The notes: a model not told the origin generated them from the letters alone. Counted from the first letter of the stretch, positions 1-10,310 are shown. The stretch is 40,940 nt of DNA from Chlamydiales bacterium (GCA_029240075.1 JARBTQ010000021.1:1-40940); one strand, 5' to 3'. Numbers and translations: made by a program.

Positions 1-199
1 AAGAAATATGGTCCTTTGCTTCATTCCATAAAGAGTTAGAGCTATCATCTGTTCGATACAAAACTCTGTTAAAAGCATCATGAGAGGCTGGATTTTCTGG
101 AAAATAAAGAACCCTTTCAGCTTTTGTGCAGCTGTAAAGTCTTTGGCTTGCAATAAGGAAGTTTATATAATCTAGTTCTGTACATTTTGGCTTATTCAT
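1..199 (-). mobile_element. Transposase, N-terminal part (cut by window edge)
   Basis: Reading the minus strand from an ATG at 199 gives an open frame of 66 codons that runs off the left edge. It begins MNKPKCTELDYINFLIASQR and continues with a SCTKAERV stretch and an ASHDAFNRVLYR stretch. This layout (xPxCTxxDYxxFLIAS, then TxAxR, then ASHDxxxRxLxR) is what I recall of the N-terminus of IS701/IS4-like DDE transposases common in Parachlamydiales and cyanobacteria. The DDE catalytic residues would lie outside the window. No frameshift is seen in the visible part. I cannot see the IS end on this side of the start codon with confidence. The family assignment is from memory and moderately sure. 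Confidence 0.6.
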
Positions 200-291
200 G
201 CCTACTATAAAAATAAATTTTCAAAATTTTGTCAATCAACTGCATAACTCCTACAAATAATGCCTATATCTGATAAGTCTAAGAGAAATAT

Positions 292-3200
292 TTATCGAAA
301 AAAGAAGAAACTCCTCAGATAAGAAGATATTTGGCTAAAAGCGGGAGCATATTGGTTGGCCGCCGCTAAAGTATTATAGATAGAGGTTACGGGCGATGGT
401 GATAAAGGAACAGTGGTTGGTACTAGTGAAGGCGTTGACGCTGAAGCTACAACATTGACAGATTTAGTTGCTGAATCTGAAAAGCCTGAGTTATCATTGT
501 AGGTATAAGTGATGGTACGAACTCCTACTGTAGCTAATTTATCACTGTTATAAAAACTAATATTCTGCAAAAGAGTTGTAATTGCTGTAGGAGTTGCTGT
601 CGTTTTAAATGTAATTGTTATACTTCCTGCCCCTGTACTTGCTCCAGTATAGCTAGCAATAACAGTCGAACCATAGCGGATATAGTTTCCTATAATATTG
701 ATTTGACCTGCTCCTGTTCCTACCGCTCTAACACTAAGAGTGTCTTTAGCATGTGAGCCACTTGTAATTTGAATGGTCAATTTAGCTCCATCTACCGTAG
801 GATCAGGATCAGTTAAGGTAGCTCCTGTGTCAATTATTGTAACAGGATCAGCTAAAATATAAGAAGTTGCACCTGCTGTAGTATTCAGATCACAGGGGCT
901 ATTAACAACACCTGTAACTGTTATAGAGGCTTTATCGACATTATCACTAAACGCTGTTGTTCCACCACTTACAGATACATCGACTTTATTTCCATAAGTT
1001 CCTGAAGTTTGGTCCCAAGCGCGATAACTAAAGTTACCTGCAGCCGCATAAGAGCCATCTGGTAAAAAACGAACTTTGTCACTACTACGCAATAATAAAG
1101 CGTTAGTCACAGACACAGAACCAATTGCAGTCCAGGTTGTTCCCCCGTTGGTTGAATATTGCCAAGTTCCCACTCCTGAACTTACAGGATCAGCTATAAT
1201 TGCAATCCCTTTTACAGCTCCCACATCAACATCTGAAATAGAAATTCCCACAAGGGTTGCAACATCTAGACCACTATTAGAGGTATTACTTGCTAGAATT
1301 GTTGGCATAGTAGGATAGATAGGTGTCAATATAACAGGAGCGTGATTCACCGCTGAGGTGACTGAAATTGATGCAGTATCAGTTGCAGTACTAAAGGCTG
1401 TAGTTCCCCCATTAGTAGAGGGATCTGCCGTTGAACCTGCTGTACCAGAGGTTTGATCCCAAGCTCTATAAGTGATACTTCCTGTTGAAGCTGTGGTTCC
1501 ATCGGGTAAAAAGCGTATCTTATCAATACTGCGCAATAGAAGCGCGTTCGTCGGTAAGACTGCAGGAAAAGCAGTCCATGAACTTCCTGCATTAGTCGAG
1601 TATTGCCAAGTTCCTGTTCCTGTTGATACAGGAGCTGCTGTAATAGCGATCCCTTGCACGGCCCCTGTATCAACATCTGTAATGGATGCCCCTACAATTG
1701 CCGCTACAGTTTGCCCACTATTTGAGATGTTGCTGGCTGCTATTGTTGTCATGGTAGGCGTTGCAGAAGTCAAAACAGGGGCATCATTGACATCCGTTAC
1801 CGTAATTGTGGCTGTATTTTGTGTGGTGCTAAAAGCAGTCGTTCCTCCATTAGTCGTCGTATCTACTTTTGTACCTGCACTACTAGAAGTTCTGTCCCAA
1901 GCGCGAAAGGTAAAGCTAGGAACCGAGCCATTGTTTTGGTCTGGAATAAACCTTATTTTATTGGTATCTAACAGTAATAAAGAATTAGCAGCATTGATAG
2001 TTCCCATTGCAGTCCAAGTTGTGCCGTTGTCAAGAGAATACTGCCAAGTTCCGGTTCCTGGGGTTATCGCTGTAATAGCGATTCCTTCAACAGCCCCAGC
2101 ATCCACATCAGTTATAGAGGTCCCCACAATGGTAGCGACTGTATCTCCGGAACTAGTTATGTTGTCTTCAGTAATGGTGCTTAAAGTTGGCGTTGCAGCG
2201 GCAAGTACAGGGGCATTATTAGCCCCAGCTGTTACTGTAATCGATGCGGTATCAGTTGTGGTACTAAAGGCGGTAGTTCCCCCATTAGTGGAAGGATCTG
2301 CTGTTGTCCCCTGCAGACCAGTTCCATTTGTTTGGTCCCAAGCCCTATAAGTGATACTTCCTGTAGAGGCTGTGGATCCATCGGGTAAAAAGCGCACTTT
2401 ATCGATACTACGCAATAAAAGCGCACTAGTAGCGTTAACAGCAGGGAAGTTACTCCATGAAGTTCCGGCATTAATAGAATACTGCCATGTTCCTGCTCCT
2501 GATATAGGAGCTAATGTAATAGCAATTCCCTCTACCGCTCCGAAGTCAGCATCTGTAATTGACGTTCCTACTATTGTCGCTACATCTTGCCCACTATTAG
2601 TTGTATCACTGGCAACAATTCCTGCAATGGTTGGTGTTGCTGGCGTCAATACAGGAGCATCATTAATAGAAGTTGTAATGACAGTTGTGGTTGAATCATT
2701 TGGTGTCCCATCAGTACAATTAATTGTAAAACCCGTAGTCTCTGTTGTATTAGAAACTATCGCATTATTTCTTGGGGTGAATACAATGCTACGTATATCA
2801 GCTTCAGCAACAGAGGGTGATACATCAGAAAGAGTGTAGACCCCTGTTACAGAATTGTATACACCTAAAGAACCGCTTAAAACACCGTGTGTAGGAGCAT
2901 CCGATGTAATTGTATAAGTCCAAGTTTTAGTTAAATCTATTTTAGCAAGACTTAATGTTGCAAAAGGTAAAATTGTAGCGGTATCATTTACATTCTGACC
3001 TGCTACAGTCCCCGAAATAGATTGTGGTGGTTCAAGATTGATATAACATGAGGCTGGCTGAGTCTCATTAGTCGCATCTTTTACAGTGTAGTTAAAAGAA
3101 GCCGCGGCATATTTGCTTGCGCCTGTCATATTAGGATAATAAACAACCCTATGTTGAGAATCTGAAACTATGGTATTAGCACTAGTGATCTGAGCTCCTC

Positions 3201-6200
3201 GAAAATTAGCTTGTGTACTATCATACTGGTACAAAAAGCCCTGACTTGGAATAGTTTTGATTACTACATCGGGTGTTGTATTATCCGGGTCATAAGCATT
3301 GATGGTTAATATAACATTTTTATTAAGATTAAGAGCATAATGTAAATGGCTTGATTGGGAAGAAAGTACATATTGGGGATCACTCGTATTTACAAGGTTA
3401 TCAGCTCCTAGAGTTGCATGGTAACCATTACCTGAATGATCATACACATATTGACCCGATTCTTCGTTCATTTTATAATTAATTAAAAGCCCCTTTGCAT
3501 ATTTGAGAGTAGCAAATGTCATCGCTTTATGAATTTGGTCTGCCGCTAAAGCAACATTCCATACTCTAAATGAACTAAATGTTCCTCTATATTGATAAGC
3601 ATTCAGGCTACTTTTAGCTATATAATTGATTGAACGAGATACATTATTAGGGGCATTTATAGTTCCGGTTTGATCTAAATAACCATTGAGATAGATACAA
3701 GCATTCCCGCTACTATCAATGGTAGCTGCAATATGTATCCATTTAGTACTGGCAATAGTTGAAGAGCTTGTTAGAGTAGAGCCTGTAGCACCATTATAGC
3801 TTAATAATTGCACATATCTATTCGAATTATCATATTGAAAACGCAAACAAATATTATTATTATTAAGGCCATTACCTAGATCAAACAGTGTAAAAATTGT
3901 CCCTATTGGGTATGTTCCTGTATATGGGTCGTAAACGTTTATCCAACCTTCTAGCGTAATAGCTGTAGACCCTAAAGTAAAAGTTGGAATAGAGATATAA
4001 TCGTTTACACCATCAAAAAATAGACCTCTATCAAAATTGGATAGTGTACGATTGATAAAAGGACGATCTGGAACTGCTGAGCAAGTGGCATCTGATCCCA
4101 CTCCTGTCACGTCGTATATATTCGTGTCTGTTGCTGATTCTTCAAAAATATAATATGCTTGCAGACCAGTTTCATTCCCTTGAAGCCTTTTAGCCTTATT
4201 GCTATAAATTTGGCTCTGAGTTCTAGCTGTGTTCCATATGCGAACTTCAGCCAACTGAGCACTAAAAAATCTATCGGAAAAAGGAGAAACTTTTGTAGCA
4301 TTAATATATGTCACAGTATAAGAAGATGTACCTGTAAAAGTTCCAGAGGTCGTCCCTGGGGTTAATTTTACTCCATTAACATAAACTAGGGCATTAGTCC
4401 CATCGTAAGTAAAAGCAATATGATTCCATTCCATTTCTCTCAAAACTTTATTAGTGGTAATGCTTGCAGTGCTTGCAGCTGTATTTTTCATAGTCACAAT
4501 AACAGTCAGAGTTTTTACTTGAATGGAGGGAGCATAATTTGATGAGGTACTATTACCTAAAACGCCATAGGTGTTTGTATCTGAACTAGCACCATAAGGA
4601 ATATATACCCAGGCCTCTTCTGTAAAGGCACTTCCTAAAGCAAAAGGAGTATCGATTGTAGCATACCCCTCAAGAGAACATCTAGAGGCTGGCAGAGTTA
4701 TAATTGTACTTGTCGGGTTCCCTGTAGTCGTGCTTGCACTTTGTCCTAGTATAGCATGACGCATGTGGTGAGACATGTCATATACTACCTCCTGAAGCAA
4801 GTCGTTACAAGGATAATATGCTACAAGTCCTGTTTCATTTCCTTGTAGTGGTACACGCATATTAGCTAAAATTTGCCCTCGTGTTCTTGCTATATTCCAG
4901 ATACGAGCTTCGATAAGATGGCCCTGGAAATATGTACCTGTCGCCAAATTACTTTTGGCAATGTAATTTGACGTACGATTGACATTACTTATAGTTCCAG
5001 AGGTAAAAGTTCCCGATTTATCGACTGCTCCATTTATATAAATGACACCGGCTGTACCATTTAATGTAACAGCAAGGTGGTTCCATTCATTCATTGTAAT
5101 AGTAGCTGTACCTGTATATGTTCTAGCCGTTATTCCGCTTGCACCATTATAGACTATCAGTTCAACACGGCTTGATATAGAATTTATTCGCAAGATTATA
5201 TTGTAAGAGGGAGCTCCATTACCAAGATCAAAAATATGTGAATGGGAAGGAGCGACCGGGAGAGCTTTAACATACACCCAAGCCTCCAAAGTGATTGCTG
5301 TAGTCCCTAAATTTATAGCAGGAAGGGTCAAATATTGGCTTGAACCATCATAAGTAAAACTTCTAGTAACTGGCTTGGAATCAGGTAAGTCTAATTGAAT
5401 TATACTCAGATCATTTCCGTCTCTGTCAGCCGCATAGAGAAAATTACCCTTAACAGCAATACCAATTGGTGCATCCAAGCCTGGAATATATTCCCCAAAA
5501 GTACCACCACCAGGTCCATTGGAACTTTCAATAGTTTTGACTAAATAGGGTTGGGAAATATCAGAAATATCAATGACTGCAACTTTTGAGTCGCCACCGC
5601 CTGATAGATAAACATAGTTCCCTTCAACCACTATCCCGCAAGCATTTGAACCAGAAGAGGTTATTGCAAACCCAGAAACAGTTGAAACGGAGGTAATATT
5701 ACTAGGATCTGAAATATTATATATAGCAAGACTACCACGATGTACGAACAAGTAATTACCCCTTACCGCTATTGCATAAAATTGACTTATGGATTCAGTC
5801 CCTGCTATAGTAGGTGGTGTTGTGGATATGTCAACTACTGTTATTTGATAAGTCGTTCCCGTTGGGTATGAAAGATAGTAAAGATAATTTCCCTGAACAC
5901 ACATCCCATAGGGTTTCTCATATGGAGTAGTTAGGGCTAAATTGGTACCATCAACAAGAGATGTCAGCAATGTTGGAGATGTAGGTGTACTTAGATCGTA
6001 AATGCATATTTTATTACCACTAGAAGAGATATATAATTTATTACCCTGAATACACATTGAAGCTGGATAGTACAAGCCCGCTAGATTTATAGTAAATGAG
6101 CCTACCTGTATGGGGTTTGTAGGATCAGAAACATCTATAATTTTAAGGTAATTACCTATGCGGCTAGAAATATAAAGGTAATTACCATAAACTTCCAAAT

Positions 6201-8352
6201 CTGAAAGAGCCTTACCTATAGCTAGCTGCCCTTTAAACACTGGATTATAGGGATCTGATGTATCCAAAATAGTGAGTCCTGCGTCCACAGTAGCGGAAAT
6301 CAAATTAGTTGAAATAACATAAGTATAATTACCAACTACTTTTAAATCGTAAGCTCCTAGCAGAAAGGAACTCCCTGATGTCCCGTTTGTAAATAAACTA
6401 ACTTGAGAAGCTCCAGCCTTACTATTTATAAAATGATCAAGAGCGGCGCCCGAATCTTTAATCTCGTAAATTAATAATTTGCCAGCCTCTGCGCCAGAGG
6501 TATCCTCCCCCTTAATTCCTATCACAGCATAACGTTCATTTAAAGCGACACTTTCTCCTAAGTAAATAGAATCATCTGAAACGGAAGTTAGATTAGGCTT
6601 AGAGATCGCTTTAATTTCAGCCCAGCCTGCACTTTTTTTCTCAAAAAGGTAAACTTGGCCAGCTGCTGTTACGTTTCCTCCTGTCATACTTACTACAGTC
6701 TTATTATTGCTACTTGCTATTAAAGCATTCCCCTTTAGCGCTACAGAGTAACCAAATTGATCGTTATTACTAAGTTCTAGTGGGGTTAATTTAGTAGTTT
6801 GAGCCCAAGGGCTGCTCCCAATACCTTTTTCAAATATGTAAACGGCCCCTTTGCTATTTTGCCCATAAGCGCCTATAGCTATACGATCGCCACTAAGCGC
6901 CACCGAATAACCAAAGTTTCCGCTTACAGCAGCATCACTAGCAATAATTTGTTGAGTCTCAATCCAGCTGGAGCCATTGTAATCATATATATAAACAGCT
7001 CCCCCTGTACCATTATTATAAGCTCCTACAATAATACGTGTATTCTCTATAGCTACAGAACAACCAAAATAATTATTCGCTCCCGGAGTACCCGCTGTCG
7101 GTGTAACTTTTGTCCAAGTTGCAGCACTCTTACTATAAATATAAATAGCCCCTTTATTACTTGTATCCCCTGAAGCACCAACTACCAAATAGTCACCATT
7201 AGCAGCTAATGAAATTCCAAAACAATCTCCAGTTGCTAATGTAGGTAGCGTTCCTGCCAAGGTTGTTACAGACCAAGCAATATTTATACTATCATATGTA
7301 TAGCAGGTAATGGTCCCTGCACTAGAGCTACTACCATCATCTCCCACAATGGCTAAGCCCTGCTCTTGCCACATCGCTACATGGTTGCCAAAAGTTGAAC
7401 TTGCTGAAGTAAAAGATCCTGTGCGACACCATCCATTGGACGTATAATCAAATAGTTCAACTATACCATTTCCTCCGCCAATCATTTTTGTAGAACCTAT
7501 TGAGATTGCTTTGCCGAAATTAGTATTGGCTGCATTCGAACTATATAAATCTTGTGGATCATCTAAAATAACTAGTAATGGCTCATCAGTTAAAGAATTA
7601 TCATTAGATCGGTCGGTGACGCCTAAGTCAACCGGTAAAGCTAAAATCCCAGACCAATCATTTAATAACTTTGTATTAAAATAAATTTTAGAAACATCGA
7701 GCTCCGTTTTATAAAATTCCCCTTTTTCAAAAACTTCGTCTAAGATCCAAGTTCCCCCTAGATCTGGACTTCCTATTTTCTCATCTGAAAAGGCGATAGA
7801 ACGTTTAGTTAGCCATTCTAACTGGCTAGCAAACTTCATGGCATCGGGAGCTTTACCTATTTCGCAGGCAAGGAGATCGATACGACCATCTGCTTGGACC
7901 AGTTGTCCAATTTTTTGCCAAAATTGTTCCATTTGACCGTTGCGTAAAAGAGAATCCAACGAAACTTGCTCGGTGGCTGTCAGCTGAAATTCCCCTTGTT
8001 CAGTTCCATGGTTTGCAAAAGCGATACTACTTGCCTTCTGATCACCTAACTCCTGTACAATCTGCTCAAGGATTTGCTCTAAAGAGGCGCTATTAGCATC
8101 GTAACTGACGACAATAGCATGCTCATCAACCGCCATCTCTAATTGTTCATGATTGGGAATAGCCGAAGAAATAACAAGAACAGCTGGTGCTGGTGCCCTG
8201 TCTGATGAAGCCAATGCAATAGAATTGTCGAAGTTGAGATGATCTATAGCAAAAGAATCATTCTGCTCAGTGACTTTGTCAAAGATATGATGAAGAGCAG
8301 CTCCATCTAATACAAGTCGTTCTTCCAATTTCATAAGATGCAGTTTTTGCAT
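292..8352 (-). CDS. Giant DUF4347 composite surface/adhesin-like protein (2686 aa)
   Basis: This is by far the largest gene here. The start at 8352 is preceded by GAGGAG seven bases upstream. Residues 9-18 read LEERLVLDGA, close to the LEPR-type motif at the head of many giant exported DUF4347 proteins. Residues about 56-225 match DUF4347, with an ANHG motif (H114) and LLACEIG (C163). FG-GAP/beta-propeller-like repeats (GxSVAxxGxxxxxGA) follow at about 235-630, then LVIVD-like repeats (GNYLYISS, VDISDPxNP) at about 650-990. Three LamG/concanavalin-like domains (ITLEAWV, YINGAVD, ARIWNxARTxxQI) span about 995-1640. Cadherin/Ig-like modules lie at about 1660-1895, and four tandem repeats of about 140 residues at about 1900-2480. 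The C-terminus is Ser/Thr/Pro-rich and ends RSFFFFR. No classical signal peptide is visible. Role as an exported adhesin is inferred from the architecture; the secretion route is unknown. Confidence 0.85.
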   Translation of the reverse strand: MQKLHLMKLEERLVLDGAALHHIFDKVTEQNDSFAIDHLNFDNSIALASSDRAPAPAVLVISSAIPNHEQLEMAVDEHAIVVSYDANSASLEQILEQIVQELGDQKASSIAFANHGTEQGEFQLTATEQVSLDSLLRNGQMEQFWQKIGQLVQADGRIDLLACEIGKAPDAMKFASQLEWLTKRSIAFSDEKIGSPDLGGTWILDEVFEKGEFYKTELDVSKIYFNTKLLNDWSGILALPVDLGVTDRSNDNSLTDEPLLVILDDPQDLYSSNAANTNFGKAISIGSTKMIGGGNGIVELFDYTSNGWCRTGSFTSASSTFGNHVAMWQEQGLAIVGDDGSSSSAGTITCYTYDSINIAWSVTTLAGTLPTLATGDCFGISLAANGDYLVVGASGDTSNKGAIYIYSKSAATWTKVTPTAGTPGANNYFGCSVAIENTRIIVGAYNNGTGGAVYIYDYNGSSWIETQQIIASDAAVSGNFGYSVALSGDRIAIGAYGQNSKGAVYIFEKGIGSSPWAQTTKLTPLELSNNDQFGYSVALKGNALIASSNNKTVVSMTGGNVTAAGQVYLFEKKSAGWAEIKAISKPNLTSVSDDSIYLGESVALNERYAVIGIKGEDTSGAEAGKLLIYEIKDSGAALDHFINSKAGASQVSLFTNGTSGSSFLLGAYDLKVVGNYTYVISTNLISATVDAGLTILDTSDPYNPVFKGQLAIGKALSDLEVYGNYLYISSRIGNYLKIIDVSDPTNPIQVGSFTINLAGLYYPASMCIQGNKLYISSSGNKICIYDLSTPTSPTLLTSLVDGTNLALTTPYEKPYGMCVQGNYLYYLSYPTGTTYQITVVDISTTPPTIAGTESISQFYAIAVRGNYLFVHRGSLAIYNISDPSNITSVSTVSGFAITSSGSNACGIVVEGNYVYLSGGGDSKVAVIDISDISQPYLVKTIESSNGPGGGTFGEYIPGLDAPIGIAVKGNFLYAADRDGNDLSIIQLDLPDSKPVTRSFTYDGSSQYLTLPAINLGTTAITLEAWVYVKALPVAPSHSHIFDLGNGAPSYNIILRINSISSRVELIVYNGASGITARTYTGTATITMNEWNHLAVTLNGTAGVIYINGAVDKSGTFTSGTISNVNRTSNYIAKSNLATGTYFQGHLIEARIWNIARTRGQILANMRVPLQGNETGLVAYYPCNDLLQEVVYDMSHHMRHAILGQSASTTTGNPTSTIITLPASRCSLEGYATIDTPFALGSAFTEEAWVYIPYGASSDTNTYGVLGNSTSSNYAPSIQVKTLTVIVTMKNTAASTASITTNKVLREMEWNHIAFTYDGTNALVYVNGVKLTPGTTSGTFTGTSSYTVTYINATKVSPFSDRFFSAQLAEVRIWNTARTQSQIYSNKAKRLQGNETGLQAYYIFEESATDTNIYDVTGVGSDATCSAVPDRPFINRTLSNFDRGLFFDGVNDYISIPTFTLGSTAITLEGWINVYDPYTGTYPIGTIFTLFDLGNGLNNNNICLRFQYDNSNRYVQLLSYNGATGSTLTSSSTIASTKWIHIAATIDSSGNACIYLNGYLDQTGTINAPNNVSRSINYIAKSSLNAYQYRGTFSSFRVWNVALAADQIHKAMTFATLKYAKGLLINYKMNEESGQYVYDHSGNGYHATLGADNLVNTSDPQYVLSSQSSHLHYALNLNKNVILTINAYDPDNTTPDVVIKTIPSQGFLYQYDSTQANFRGAQITSANTIVSDSQHRVVYYPNMTGASKYAAASFNYTVKDATNETQPASCYINLEPPQSISGTVAGQNVNDTATILPFATLSLAKIDLTKTWTYTITSDAPTHGVLSGSLGVYNSVTGVYTLSDVSPSVAEADIRSIVFTPRNNAIVSNTTETTGFTINCTDGTPNDSTTTVITTSINDAPVLTPATPTIAGIVASDTTNSGQDVATIVGTSITDADFGAVEGIAITLAPISGAGTWQYSINAGTSWSNFPAVNATSALLLRSIDKVRFLPDGSTASTGSITYRAWDQTNGTGLQGTTADPSTNGGTTAFSTTTDTASITVTAGANNAPVLAAATPTLSTITEDNITSSGDTVATIVGTSITDVDAGAVEGIAITAITPGTGTWQYSLDNGTTWTAMGTINAANSLLLLDTNKIRFIPDQNNGSVPSFTFRAWDRTSSSAGTKVDTTTNGGTTAFSTTQNTATITVTDVNDAPVLTSATPTMTTIAASNISNSGQTVAAIVGASITDVDTGAVQGIAITAAPVSTGTGTWQYSTNAGSSWTAFPAVLPTNALLLRSIDKIRFLPDGTTASTGSITYRAWDQTSGTAGSTADPSTNGGTTAFSTATDTASISVTSAVNHAPVILTPIYPTMPTILASNTSNSGLDVATLVGISISDVDVGAVKGIAIIADPVSSGVGTWQYSTNGGTTWTAIGSVSVTNALLLRSSDKVRFLPDGSYAAAGNFSYRAWDQTSGTYGNKVDVSVSGGTTAFSDNVDKASITVTGVVNSPCDLNTTAGATSYILADPVTIIDTGATLTDPDPTVDGAKLTIQITSGSHAKDTLSVRAVGTGAGQINIIGNYIRYGSTVIASYTGASTGAGSITITFKTTATPTAITTLLQNISFYNSDKLATVGVRTITYTYNDNSGFSDSATKSVNVVASASTPSLVPTTVPLSPSPVTSIYNTLAAANQYAPAFSQISSYLRSFFFFR
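912..2661 (-). repeat. Four tandem ~430-bp coding repeats inside the giant gene
   Basis: The DNA encodes four successive modules of about 140 residues. Each starts with a PVLxxATPT-type motif, passes through SITDVDxGAVxGIAI, GTWQYSxxxGxxW, LLLRSxDKxRFLPD and xFxYRAWDxTxGT, and ends with NGGTTAFSxxxDTASITVT. In window order they lie at about 925-1353, 1350-1793, 1795-2222 and 2231-2661. The third (1795-2222) is the most divergent: it has LLLLDTNKIRFIPDQN in place of LLLRSxDKxRFLPD. The nucleotide repeats are imperfect, so the copies have been diverging for some time. They also create long antisense open frames in this stretch. Confidence 0.85.
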
Positions 8353-8530
8353 TTAAGAGCTCCTCTACTTGTCTTTGCACATCGCTTAGTTCTGCTATCT
8401 ATTAACAGCTAAGGCTAAAACTAAGGGAATTAGCAAGGACGATACCAACCTGAAATCTTGAACAAAAGAGCGCTTTGCTGGATAAGAGCAAATAGATTTT
8501 AAAGAAGCTTGATAGAAGAATACGTTATAG

Positions 8531-8571
8531 AAAAAACACAGAAAACTGAAGGGAAATCTTTCCCCTTCAGT
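8531..8571 (-). terminator. Rho-independent terminator downstream of pfp
   Basis: ACTGAAGGG (8545-8553) pairs perfectly with CCCTTCAGT (8563-8571), leaving a 9-base loop. On the minus strand the stem is followed by a T-rich run including TTTTTT (8531-8536). It lies 18 bases past the pfp stop codon, the expected place and orientation for ending the pfp transcript before the giant gene. Confidence 0.75.
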
Positions 8572-8589
8572 CTTGAAAGTACAAAATTT

Positions 8590-10263
8590 TTATCTTAGTT
8601 CTAATGTGAAATTAGTGCTATCTGTCAAAGAACGATCTCCAAAAAATTGAATAGGACCTGTATAGCGATATGAATCTTCTAAAGCCCAAAGATCTCTCTG
8701 ATTCTTGTAAGTTATGAAAGCTTTACTGCTGAGGCAAACTAATGCTTTTTGAATCACAGGCTTGGGATGGCCGTGGCGTAACTCAATATTCATCAACATT
8801 GTAATTGGGATTCCCCCAGCCTTCCACTCTTCAACAGGTTGCTTGAGATTCTTTACTTGACTCATATAGCCAGTTAAACCTGAGCGAATCAATATGGCAG
8901 CTACATTTCCTAACGCATAGCAGTATTGACTGTCAAAGTTAGTTGGCATGGCGGCACGCCCTTCATATCCTAGAAAATGTTGTTGTGCATTGAATTTCCC
9001 CTTGTAAGCTCCAGCATCTTTGCGGCGCTTAAGTTCCCTTTCTACAGCAATCATAATCAACTTTTCTGTTTCAATCTTGGAAACTTGTACGTTACCATGG
9101 GGATCACGGTCTAGCAATAATTGATCCTGAATCTCAGAAGGGAGATTCTGGAAGCATGCTGCAGACATGGAATTTAGATGACCTTGTATATATTTTTCTT
9201 TATCCTTAATCGAAGGCAATTGAGCTAATTGAGCACTATGGGGGCTATTGGTAGCCAATAATTCATTGAGCTCAGTAATCAAAACTTTAATTTCAGGAAT
9301 AAATTCGATCAAACCCTCTGGGATCAGAACGACACCATAATCTTTCCCTTGTTCTGCCCTTTGACAGATTGTATCGCAAATACTATCTGTAACATGCTTG
9401 AGAGTGTAGTTGTTATCAGCAACCTCTTCAGCGATAAGAGCGATGTTTGCATGGGTTTGCAAAGCACATTCTAATGTAATATGGGAAGCTGAGCGCCCCA
9501 TTAATTTGATAAAGTGGTAATATTTTTTGGCAGAAAGAGCATCTCTTGCTATGTTACTAATAAGTTCAGCATAGACTTTAACAGCTGTATCAAAACCGAA
9601 TGAGGTCTCTATATGTTCATTTTTTAAATCGCCATCAATGGTTTTTGGAACCCCAATAACACTTGTTTTACATCCATTATTTTTAAAAAATTCAGCTAGC
9701 ACAGCAGCGTTTGTATTAGAGTCATCCCCTCCAATTACTACGATGCCATCTAAATTTAAATCTTTAGCTGTTTGTAGCGATGCTTGTAATTGCTCAGCCG
9801 TTTCAATTTTAGTACGGCCCGCTCCTATAAGATCAAATCCACCTTGATTGCGGTAATTTTGTAGTTCAGCAGCGGTTAATTCTTTATATTTTTTCTCAAT
9901 AATTCCTGAAGGACCTTTCAAAAATCCCAGTAATTGGCTCTCGGGGCTTATTTGCTTGAGAGCATCAAATAAACCACAAATAACGTTGTGTCCGCCAGGA
10001 GCTTGCCCACCAGATAAAACAACCCCAACTCTTAAAGGTCGATTTAATTTAGCTGACGCCTCGTGATGGCCCTTTTTAAAAGATACAATTTTTTGTCCAA
10101 AAGTATGAGGAAATAATCTATTTAGTTCTTCTACATCAGAGATAGCTGTAGTTGTCTCTCCCATCTCAATTTCTATATTGTTAAGGTCATTGAGAATATG
10201 GGGTAGTAGAGGTCGAAATTTTTGTCTTGCGGTTTGCAAGGGACTAAATTCAGTAGGGTGCAT
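8590..10263 (-). CDS. pfp: Diphosphate--fructose-6-phosphate 1-phosphotransferase (PPi-PFK)
   Basis: The enzyme phosphorylates fructose 6-phosphate with pyrophosphate instead of ATP in cytosolic glycolysis, a reversible step. The phosphofructokinase fold shows the N-terminal SGGQAPGGHN loop, then GGDDSNTNA around residues 178-186, where Asp180-Asp181 replaces the GGDG/GGDGS form typical of ATP enzymes. PKTIDGD follows at 206-212 with Lys207 and catalytic Asp210, then MGRSASH. These are the PPi-type signatures. The length of 557 residues fits the long chlamydial/plant-type PFP. The ATG at 10263 has AAGGA six bases upstream. A strong hairpin follows the gene. Nothing is missing or frameshifted. 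Chlamydial annotations often call this gene pfkA. Confidence 0.95.
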   Translation of the reverse strand: MHPTEFSPLQTARQKFRPLLPHILNDLNNIEIEMGETTTAISDVEELNRLFPHTFGQKIVSFKKGHHEASAKLNRPLRVGVVLSGGQAPGGHNVICGLFDALKQISPESQLLGFLKGPSGIIEKKYKELTAAELQNYRNQGGFDLIGAGRTKIETAEQLQASLQTAKDLNLDGIVVIGGDDSNTNAAVLAEFFKNNGCKTSVIGVPKTIDGDLKNEHIETSFGFDTAVKVYAELISNIARDALSAKKYYHFIKLMGRSASHITLECALQTHANIALIAEEVADNNYTLKHVTDSICDTICQRAEQGKDYGVVLIPEGLIEFIPEIKVLITELNELLATNSPHSAQLAQLPSIKDKEKYIQGHLNSMSAACFQNLPSEIQDQLLLDRDPHGNVQVSKIETEKLIMIAVERELKRRKDAGAYKGKFNAQQHFLGYEGRAAMPTNFDSQYCYALGNVAAILIRSGLTGYMSQVKNLKQPVEEWKAGGIPITMLMNIELRHGHPKPVIQKALVCLSSKAFITYKNQRDLWALEDSYRYTGPIQFFGDRSLTDSTNFTLELR

Positions 10264-10310
10264 AATAATTCCTTGTATGTTGTATTGTTGTTATAAATTG
10301 ATTTAAGCTA

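Noticed and set aside
912-2661. CRISPR-like interpretation of the regular repeats
   Set aside because: Units are about 430 bases, imperfect and in frame within a single protein; there are no short direct repeats with unique spacers anywhere in the window.
1472-2839. Long plus-strand open frames (292 and 162 codons) opposite the giant gene's repeats
   Set aside because: They are antisense to the conserved DUF4347 protein repeats, show repeated Val/Ala-rich low-complexity translation that mirrors the coding repeats, and have no independent domain or ribosome binding site.
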